Program-made: the position numbers and the translations under genes
Shown: piece by piece, positions 57,401 to 64,000 of the stretch
Position numbering within the stretch: position 1 is the first letter of the stretch
Layout: each line of letters starts with the position of its first letter
The notes under the pieces: generated by a model
What the model saw: only the letters and a program-made list of their open reading frames with translations
What the model was told of the DNA's origin: nothing
The model's database searches: none
From: Paracentrotus lividus
Taxonomy: Eukaryota > Echinodermata > Echinoidea > Camarodonta > Echinidae
Length of the DNA: 64,000 bases
Assembly (NCBI GenBank): GCA_940671915.1
Contig: CALNVZ010000174.1
Location: 75,388,211-75,452,210, forward strand
Direction: 5' to 3'

Positions 57401-58617
57401 CCTGGATCTTAGGTGAACTCAGCTGCTTTAGCATGGAAACCTATTAAAGCTCAAGACTTGGTTTAATTAGCATTTGTCTGTTAATAATGTCCTCCTGACG
57501 GAAACACATCCTGAGAGGGGAAATACTCCAGGATGTTGTTACCCTCAGGTGCAGATCCAGTCTGGTTTACCGTTATATAATCTTCTAGTTACCCCCAGCA
57601 CCTGGGGCACCGAATCCTGTCTTGTCTACATGTATGTCATTAACAGTATTATGTATTTGAGCCCCCAGCCAAAGGGAAGCCTATCGTATCTAGTCTACAT
57701 TATAACGGTAAATGATCTCCTTGTCATAATCTTCTTGTTCACCAAAAGATGTAAGAAAGGACAATTCTTATAGAATTGCATATCGTAATATGGATAAAAA
57801 CTAAATTGCCCAAATGTTCCTCTACCAAAATAAAGAGAAGAGCAAAGCTTGATAGCAGTTTATGTAAATGTAATTTACACTTCATTTTCTAAAAAGTAAC
57901 TGTTTCTTGGGAAATCATGCAATGTTATAAACTTTTCATTCCAACAATTCTATTACAGGAAGAATTTGGAATTCGCTTACATTTAGGTCAATTGATAAAC
58001 CTAACAGCGTAACAACAACATTTAAGTCTAGGCTCTAATCAAGTGCAAGAGGTGCTCCACTAAAACCTTGCATTGGATTCCAATCAAAGGTATCCAATAT
58101 TGATATCCTATGAGTAATTACTCACCATGTCAACTCTTATTTATGATTAATCAGGTCTAATTAATTGCTTAATTAGGCAGAATTTTTTTGTTGTATCATT
58201 TTTTGTTGTTGTTGCTATGACTAGTCCATGGAACTGATCTCAAGGAGGGACCTACATGTCATAGAGACAACAGATGATCGAGTTAAGACAGCTTAGCAAA
58301 TTTTCAAACAAAGAGCCTAAAAGCTCAGATTAAAGAAGGGCTGTTGGGCAAGAAGCAGGTGGAAAATCATCAACAAGTTGAAAAACATCTGATTCACCCT
58401 AATAGCTCACTTTAAAAGATATAAAAACAGAGTCAACCTCTGTTTACAATGTAGATCAAGAGAACATTCTTTGATCGTCTAAAAAAAAAGTATCCTATAG
58501 ATTGTACCTACCTATTTTGACAGTACCCATGTAGTATATCTGTGCACTCAGTCCCAGGCATGTCAGCATGTGCACAAAGAAGAAGATGACATAGAAATAA
58601 ATTGATGCAAGGAAGAC
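46642..58617 (-). CDS. SIDT: SID-1/SIDT family transmembrane protein, C-terminal seven exons (5' part outside the window)
   Basis: SIDT proteins are multipass membrane proteins of the CREST-like superfamily, linked to dsRNA transport (C. elegans SID-1) and cholesterol binding; vertebrate SIDT1/2 are largely endolysosomal. Seven minus-strand exons join in frame: 58512-58617, 52775-52848, 49564-49610, 48856-48961, 48028-48138, 47452-47565, 46642-46704 (206 codons plus TAG). Landmarks in order: LGLSAQIYYMGTVKIDGGVF, CARPTHPTRVALLAVGIVVN, RPLDFASFLLAIM, a hydrophobic segment in 48028-48138, SRELNADC, FFDGHDTWHF, LLLDDDLEQTPRNRIRVF-stop. The HxxxH of HDTWH, part of the metal-site signature, is intact. 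About four membrane segments are visible. Likely a pro-orthologue of SIDT1 and SIDT2. The dsRNA-binding ectodomain is not in this window. Confidence 0.93.
46741..47060 (-). repeat. Dispersed repeat with (TTA)n end, SIDT intron
   Basis: Contains tacatagcgcataatcaatc and ctatgcgctttcca beside an attataataataa end, a layout common in retroposed repeats of marine deuterostomes. The minus-strand frame in it (46797-47000) has no recognisable domain. Confidence 0.45.
47452..47565 (-). CDS. SIDT: SIDT exon (HDTWHF metal-site motif)
   Basis: 114 nt, phase 0. Acceptor tctcatttacag, donor gtaagt. Encodes YSAARSRELNADCTIMGFFD, then GHDTWHFISAFSLFVSFV. The D-x-HDxWH motif is the best-conserved part of the family and both histidines are present. 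Confidence 0.96.
48028..48138 (-). CDS. SIDT: SIDT exon (membrane segment)
   Basis: 111 nt, phase 0. Acceptor ttccctcacag, donor gtaagc. Encodes LICREKILMVVILLITLTLF, then WAAALYFFQIKNTGWQ; the WAAALYFF segment is strongly SIDT-like. Confidence 0.94.
48173..48530 (-). mobile_element. tRNA-derived SINE in SIDT intron
   Basis: On the minus strand the head starts at about 48530 with an A-box-like TAGTGTAGTGG, then a B-box-like GGGTTCTATTCCC (about 48464-48482), a body with ccttgagcaaggcattt, and an (ATT)n tail at 48173-48190. The tRNA-like part resembles tRNA-Asp, but the B-box has one mismatch. It lies 34 bases from the acceptor of the 48028-48138 exon. Confidence 0.7.
48856..48961 (-). CDS. 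SIDT: SIDT exon (membrane segments)
   Basis: 106 nt, phase 2 in, 0 out. Acceptor tcataacag, donor gtgagt. Encodes SILGLVTRPLDFASFLLAIM and a second hydrophobic run ending FYFIMK; RP-DFAS is a family motif. Confidence 0.93.
49313..49530 (+). repeat. (CAT)n microsatellite, SIDT intron
   Basis: Long interrupted ATC/CAT repeat between SIDT exons. Poly-Met/Asp frames on the other strand are artefacts. A similar, shorter run is at 59460-59555. Confidence 0.92.
49564..49610 (-). CDS. SIDT: SIDT exon (membrane segment)
   Basis: 47 nt, phase 0 in, 2 out. Acceptor ctgtttcag, donor gtaagt. Encodes TRVALLAVGIVVNLA, the first half of a membrane helix. Confidence 0.9.
49611..52774 (-). other. SIDT: SIDT intron (3.2 kb) with pyrimidine and purine tracts
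   Basis: Contains a CT-rich tract (50380-50465), an (AAAT)n run (50715-50745), a strongly purine-rich block (51055-51560) and T/G runs near 52430. No gene seen. Confidence 0.7.
51055..51560 (+). repeat. Purine-rich (GA)n block
   Basis: About 500 bases nearly all A/G on the plus strand with pure GA runs (51380-51408, 51510-51528). In the sense of SIDT it is a polypyrimidine tract. The Ser/Leu/Pro-rich frames through it are artefacts. Confidence 0.9.
52775..52848 (-). CDS. SIDT: SIDT exon (loop)
   Basis: 74 nt, phase 1 in, 0 out. Acceptor tttcctgcag, donor gtatgt. Encodes DGGVFKRTFLICKSDIFTCA then RPTHP, a conserved loop between membrane segments; the codon split at D joins KI-D-GG correctly. 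Confidence 0.92.
52849..58511 (-). other. SIDT: SIDT intron (5.7 kb)
   Basis: Contains a dispersed repeat with cgctttatca (52930-53060), mobile element C (53764-54523), and a GC-richer patch (55000-55470) with short open frames on both strands that I do not recognise. The rest is AT-rich. Confidence 0.65.
53764..54523. mobile_element. DNA element C with 4-bp target duplication (ATTT)
   Basis: Termini GGTCATATTCAGAC and reversed GGCCCAATTCAAAC match at 10 of 14 bases, flanked by ATTT at 53760-53763 and 54524-54527. 760 bp. The 12-mer CGTGTCACTCAC is repeated exactly at 54114, 54137, 54329 and 54498, the last adjoining the right terminus. The left 280 bases are homologous to element A (for example agctgaaattttaatgt). 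Confidence 0.75.
58512..58617 (-). CDS. SIDT: SIDT exon (membrane segment, IYYMG motif)
   Basis: 106 nt, phase 0 in, 1 out. Acceptor ttccctccag, donor gtaggt. Encodes a hydrophobic helix (VFLASIYFYVIFFFVHML) then LGLSAQIYYMGTVKI, a SIDT family landmark. Confidence 0.92.
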
Positions 58618-60295
58618 CTGGAGGGAAAAAAATAAGAAAATTGGAGATGTGATCATTACCATGGGTATAAAAAAAATTGTGGTATTAAAGCTTAGTGAAT
58701 GAGGGGGAAAAACAGACATACAATGTAGGGTTGGCTATGTAATAACCTTTTGTTTTCAACGGTGGTCAAGACCACGCCCCCCTTTTTTTTAGGGTTTCTG
58801 TGGGCCTCTGTTTTAATAAATGTCTAAATTATGGGGGTCCATGAACTATACTAATGACAAGAAAAAAAAACATAAACCAATAATGAAACTATAACATTGG
58901 GCAACTAGAAGAAAACAACAATACTATAATTATATATAAATGGCAGTGAGGGAGAGAAGGAAAATTATATGCCCTCTTAAATCCCTCTGCATAGCCTCTA
59001 TCCTATTCCACATGGCTTCAATTAGGGAATTATCATCAGTTTGAGATATAATTAGGGGGTGTAACAAGTTTAGATAATTTCATCCCAATGAATCAGAAAA
59101 TGTGGGCTATATAACGAGCGGATAATCTGGACTAGGTTTTAGGGTGTGAGCGTTCGGGTCAGATAATCTCCTGTCTGCAAAACCCTTTTATTCATAGGGG
59201 CTCAAAGAGTATCTTGAGTGTAAGAAAAAATTGAAATTGTATGTCATTAATGTATTGTATTTGTCCTCCATATGCTTCTCTCTTTCTTCAAATAATTCAG
59301 TCACATTCCTATAGGCCTATATCTGACGTTGATAATGCTTTGCTAGTTACTAGCTAATTACTGATAATAATTCCAGAGCTTTATGATGTTATTGAAATTA
59401 TCTTTACTTGGTATACATGTAGAAGTTCCTGTTATTCACTCAAAATCGATCTATTTATCATCACCATGATCATCATCATCTTCACCATTATATCATATTC
59501 ATATCATCATCATCATCATCATTATCTTTATCCTCATCATCATCATCATCAACAACTATATCCTCTACAATAGATGCATTTCTTTGAGATCACAATGCAC
59601 ACAAACATAATTTCACATAACACATGTTCACAGAGGGCAAAACAATTTAACTCCTAATGAGCTAATGCCCTTCTTGCTTTCAACAGACAATATTGTTCTT
59701 TCAATTACAACCAAATCTTGTATCAAATTCAAACTACCCTCCGATGACCCAATTTCTCACCTCAACTGCCAAACCTGACACCCACAGAAACCTCCTAAAA
59801 CTTCTCAAAAACAAGTCTCACATTAAACACAGTCTTGGCATTCAAGATAACATACTTTCACTTCCTTGTTTTGTCCACCTGAACATCCGATCACCTTTCT
59901 CAAACAACCCTGAGAGCAAGATAAAGAAGAAGAATCAACTAAAGGTATGGAAGATAGCTGGTTCGAGTCCCAAGAGTGGTGGTTCCCTAAACTTCTACAG
60001 ATGCAGGTGTCGATAGATACCTCCTGTGGTTTTGCTTCGTTGTTGTAGTGTCACCTTCACACTGGACCAAGGTTTGGGTAAAAGCATTGAGACAGTTTTA
60101 CATAAGATCTACATCCCCTGAAGACTATTTTTTTTTTTTTTTTTTAATTCCACGCAAATTGTATTCAATTCAGCCGGAAGGCTGCCATGTACAATACATA
60201 AAAAATAAAAATAATAAAAAAAAACATTTTCTCCTATGTTCTTTTTTTCCAAAGAGAACAAGAACTTTGCTGGAACTACATCTCCCAGGTCTTAC
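58618..60295 (-). other. SIDT: Presumed SIDT intron upstream of the first secure exon
   Basis: Includes a C/T-rich patch near 58775, the CAT repeat at 59460-59555, and a perfect Pol III B-box word (GGTTCGAGTCC at 59959-59969) without a clear A-box. A 107-codon frame at 59693-60016 has no recognisable domain. Confidence 0.5.
59460..59555 (+). repeat. (CAT)n microsatellite
   Basis: Interrupted atcatcatc repeats in the presumed SIDT intron. Confidence 0.85.
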
Positions 60296-60320
60296 CAGTG
60301 GGAACATGACCATATAAACT
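60296..60320 (-). CDS. SIDT: SIDT candidate 25-nt microexon
   Basis: Between a good acceptor (tatcccttcccag) and donor gtaaga on the minus strand; its end is phase 0, matching the next exon (58617). It would add VYMVMFPL just before VFLASIYFY, which suits the membrane segment expected there. Too short to be sure; an AG two bases further gives an alternative 23-nt form. Confidence 0.4.
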
Positions 60321-61310
60321 CTGGGAAGGGATATTCAACAAATCTGCTAAGTTTGATGTACTTTGTTGTGATGTATAAATTTTGGTAAAAATTTTGCAAA
60401 GCACTCTTTTGTGTGTTGATAACTGTCTACTGCAATTGCTTTTAAACAACACATTAATCCATGGATTCAATGTATTCAATGTCAAACAAAATAATATTTC
60501 ATGAATTTGCGAAAGTTCAAACATTATGCATGCAACATTTCCATCCTCAGCAAAGTGCACTATGAAAACTTTATATTTGTTTTCTAGGGGAAGCACTATC
60601 ACTTGAACTTGAATAGTAGGCTAGCCTAGCTCAGGCAAACACCTGTGGTTCAGGGACCTATCAACACCAGTATTCCCTGATGAAGACATGGGTAAGATGA
60701 TCACAGCGCCAACGGGAGGAGGAGATAAGGCCTGCGTTAATCCTACATTCCACGTTCATTGTCAACGTCAACAAAGTCATCCTCAGTTAGAGTTTAATTG
60801 CTGAATCATAGCAAAAGGACGAGGCCAAAAAGTTTGCTAAATATTAATAATGAACTTATTCATTTGGTACATTTCATTTGCAAAATTTTCCTTTTCAAGA
60901 AAAAGTAATTAGGGTGTCTTTATTGTGTCAATATTAAAAGCCATCTGCACTATAAATAACTCAAATGTTCAAGACAAACAATTGTTACTAAGCTTTTACA
61001 GTTTTAAATTCATATAAATTATTTTGATTCTGTATTACATTTGTTTGAATATTGCCAATAACCATTCTACCGACTATAAAAAATTCCACCAGTCCCCCTG
61101 AAATGAAAACCAGATACCTTAGTAAACTATAACAGATAACCTTTAAGAACCCTCTCACTGTCCAAAGTGAAGTTTAAGGACAGGTGAATGTCCGTTCAGT
61201 TAAGACCTCTTTATTCATTTCAGGAAACCTGTCTATTCTTAGAGGGAAGGGGGATATCCAAGCAACCTTCATTACAGCTTAGTCATTCAAGCAGAAGGTT
61301 AAAAACCTAA

Positions 61311-61554
61311 GGGTGCTATCTCACTTCGCGGAGACGTCTCCGCGACACAATATATATTTCGTCTCCGCGACGGATAAATAGTATTAGAGACGTCTCCGAG
61401 ACATCTCGGAGACGTCTCCGCGACAATTTATGAAAAAAATCCGTCTCCATAATTCAGGAGACGTCTCCGAGACGTCTCTAATACTATTAATCCGTCGCAG
61501 AGACGAAATTTTTATTCTGTCGCGGAGACGTCTCCGCGAAGTGAGATAGCACCC
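61311..61554. mobile_element. PIF/Harbinger-like MITE with CpG-rich foldback ends
   Basis: 244 bp with about 37 identical terminal bases, starting GGGTGCTATCTCACTTCGCG, flanked by TAA at 61308-61310 and 61555-61557. The interior repeats GGAGACGTCTCCGCGAC and variants, so almost the whole element folds on itself. No coding capacity. Confidence 0.88.
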
Positions 61555-61659
61555 TAAATGTGGTTGTGAGTATTCAAAAGAGAATGTTTATTGACACTTT
61601 TTGAAAAATTATTCATATTATATAATGAATATTAAAAATGAATAAAGTAAACAAGATGA

Positions 61660-62270
61660 ATCCTCGACCGCGTGCGGTCGAAATATATGCCTCCGCCATT
61701 GCCAGATCAGAAATATATCGCACATTCCTCTATTCCTTTTAACATACGAAGACATCTTTGACCTTGACCTTTGACCTTGTGACCCCAAACCTTATTAAAT
61801 CATTGTCCCTCCTAAAAAATTGACTTACACACTCCAAAATCTAATAAGATCATTTTCATATGGAGATATTACTCAATACATGGAATTTCACAATTTGACC
61901 TGTGACCCTTGACCTTTGACCTACATACTCCAAAATCTTACTACATCATCTTCCTATGGTGATAAATATTATTCCTAAGTTTGAAGCTGATAGCTCAAAT
62001 GGTTCTTGAGATATCGGGATAACAAACTCAATACATGGAATTTTACAATTTGACCTCTGTGACCCTTGACCTTTGGCCTACATACTCAGAAATCTAATCA
62101 GATCATCTTCTTATGGTGATAAATACTATCCCCTAGTTTGAAGTTGATATCTCAAATGGTTATTGAGATATCGTGATAACGAGCAAGCGGGACGTACGGA
62201 CGTACGGACGGACGGACAACCCGAAAACATGATGCCTCCGGCACCACCTTCGGTGGCAGGGGCATAAAAA
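61660..62270 (+). repeat. Composite dispersed repeat with TGACC words and GACGGACGG tail
   Basis: Starts gaccgcgtgcggtcg, contains tgaccttgacctttgacctt and two ~150-bp internal copies (atacatggaatttcacaatt near 61876, atacatggaattttacaatt near 62032), and ends gtacggacggacggacaacc then a hairpin cctccggcaccacctt with ggtggcaggggcataaaa. Tails of this kind recur in many marine invertebrate genomes. Confidence 0.75.
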
Positions 62271-64000
62271 CAGAAAGAAAGAAAGAATTTCTTGCTTTAA
62301 ATAATTGCCTTAGAAATTACTTTTCATTACTCTACCTATAAGAATCTATTATAATTTTTTACTCCAATTTTCTTTCTTCACTAATCATTGATTTCAGGGA
62401 TTTGGCATTTTACAAATTAATATAATATATACTGAAAGAAATCAAGAAATAAGAAAGAAAGATCTTTTAAATTGAGGTTCTACATCATGTACATGGCCAA
62501 CAGCAAATCGTCTTGTGCACAATTACCCCACCACATCCATGTTTGCAATTTACGAGAACAAAAGATGGTGAAATTTCAAGCTTCCCAAAAGTTCAAAGAT
62601 ACAAAGCTTGTGACTAAGAAATCCACAGAGATGTGAAAGTGACAATCCATTGTAAATTAGTCTGACAAATCTAGCAACCTGTTCAGCTATTCAAGGAGAA
62701 AGACAAATTGGTCCATCAGAAACTGTGCAGAATTTGATTACATGTTTCCTTTTATGCTCCTCACAAGAACAAAGATGTACATTTTGTCTGTTCTAGTTTA
62801 CAAGTAAAGGGCATTGGTTATCATAATTTTAGTTAGGTATGTGGTTGAAAAAAATTAAAACAATATTGCTGCCCAAACGATGACCTACAAGATTTCCATT
62901 TACAGGCTTTCTTATTCATAACATATTTTCCACAAGGCCTAATGTTAATTGTTCACCCTTGATTATTTCATATTTAAAATTAAATGAGGATTTTATTTTT
63001 TTTGAAATAGTCTACAATTTTTGACAATTACTATTACCATACTCTGCGTCTGCGTTTTTAATTTGCTCATTTCATTTTATTCGTTATTTTTGTTTAAATT
63101 TTAATTAATTAAATAATTATCTGATTACTTATTTATCTATTTCATTTATCATCTACATGTATTCTTTTGTTTGGAGGGGGATGGGGGTTCGTTTACTCCC
63201 CGTTATCAATTTTGCCAGGCGCCCCACAGACAATATGGCCTCTCTATAACACTCAATGTCAATTTAGGTTTTAGATGGGTCTCTAAGACTATGACTCATT
63301 TATTTCAAACTATCACAAAGCTTTGACAAAACAATGTGCAGGAACACTTGCCAGCACTCATCAAAACCCAAGTGTCATCTGATTTGGGGTTCCTGTACAT
63401 TTTCTCTTCAAGATGATGTGAGAAAAAAAAAAGCATGTTTCTTTGTGATTGCATTTGAGGTGGATAAAAGAACAATGCGATATGCATACACACATTTTTT
63501 ATACCCGACTATAAAATATGTGGTAAGTGTAAATAATTATTTTATTGGAAAAATAACGACGATGATAAAATGGCAGCTAAGCCGATTGTATTTGCACATG
63601 AAAATGTGCTGCGAATCCAAAGGGCATATAACAATATTGACAACAATTTATTTTTTTGAATTGCAGAGCTCCCCCCTTTTTTTATTTCTTTATTAAAAAA
63701 AAAAATGTCACTGTATGTACTCCCTTCAAAGATCAAAATAATACCAAAAAGTAACAAAAATGCTGCAAATTAAAGGCTGAACACTTTGGCAATGCCTGGA
63801 AGTGTTGCATGCATGGTAAGGACCCCTAATTGATTAGTCCATTGTTATTTTTGTTCTACACAGAATTATTAGAACAATTATAAGCTGAGCAAATTTAATG
63901 TGCCAGCAATATTTTAGGGCTAACAACGTGCATTGATATCAATAATAATTATAATTTTGGCAAAGTGACAGAGAAATTTGGTAATGTGAACTGCTCTCAA

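Larger units (their letters stand above)
60321..64000. other. Right end of window: presumed SIDT intron with repeats
   Basis: No further SIDT exon could be found on the minus strand. It holds a Harbinger-like MITE (61311-61554), a composite repeat (61660-62270) and AT-rich filler with T/A runs. The upstream exons should lie beyond 64000. Confidence 0.55.

Noticed and set aside
59693-60016. 107-codon plus-strand frame and nearby Pol III B-box word
   Set aside because: No domain, no splice context, and no A-box at the right spacing; likely repeat debris.
5362-60320. Functional link between dsRNA-forming foldbacks in CFAP44 and the neighbouring SID-1-like gene
   Set aside because: Attractive but only positional; such elements are common in introns and nothing in the sequence ties them to SIDT.
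63305-63696. Short frames on both strands near the right edge
   Set aside because: Not SIDT-like, no matching splice sites, AT-rich surroundings.

Overview
This is a eukaryotic nuclear segment: AT-rich, intron-dense, with GT-AG splice sites throughout, short exons (mostly 70-320 nt) and introns full of microsatellites, foldback DNA elements and tRNA-derived SINE debris. Protein content and repeat style suggest a marine invertebrate deuterostome, most likely an echinoderm such as a sea urchin. The organism assignment is inference.

Layout. 1-3059 is intergenic DNA made of mobile-element debris. 3060-3134 is a short GC-rich promoter/5' UTR with an RFX X-box-like site. 3135-41561 (+ strand) is a complete gene for the ciliary WD-repeat/coiled-coil protein CFAP44 (WDR52). 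I could join 34 core exons in frame by hand (2007 codons plus stop), and there are two further in-frame candidate cassette exons. 41562-46641 is the tail-to-tail intergenic/3' UTR space with several small TTAA-flanked elements. 46642-58617 (- strand) holds the last seven exons (206 codons plus stop) of a SID-1/SIDT-family transmembrane gene. Its 5' part lies beyond the right edge, and a 25-nt candidate microexon lies at 60296-60320. 60321-64000 appears to be SIDT intron filled with repeats.

How the genes relate. CFAP44 works with CFAP43 in the axonemal tether that holds inner-arm dynein I1/f motor domains to the doublet microtubule. SIDT proteins are multipass membrane proteins linked to dsRNA and cholesterol transport. 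No functional link is implied, but from memory human 3q13.2 also carries CFAP44, SPICE1 and SIDT1 in a row, so the pairing looks like old microsynteny.

Most notable non-genic signal. Three intronic elements (9947-12316, 16363-17683, 53764-54523) share an architecture: 4-bp target-site duplications, termini resembling GGGCMATTCC, and a short phrase next to one terminus that is repeated 3-7 times inside the same element but differs between elements. One carries seven perfect TTACGTAA palindromes in under 1 kb; another contains an array of about 150-bp units with a three-unit higher-order period and nuclear-receptor DR1-like sites. The introns also hold long foldback hairpins, PIF/Harbinger-like MITEs (TAA duplications) and piggyBac-like MITEs (TTAA).
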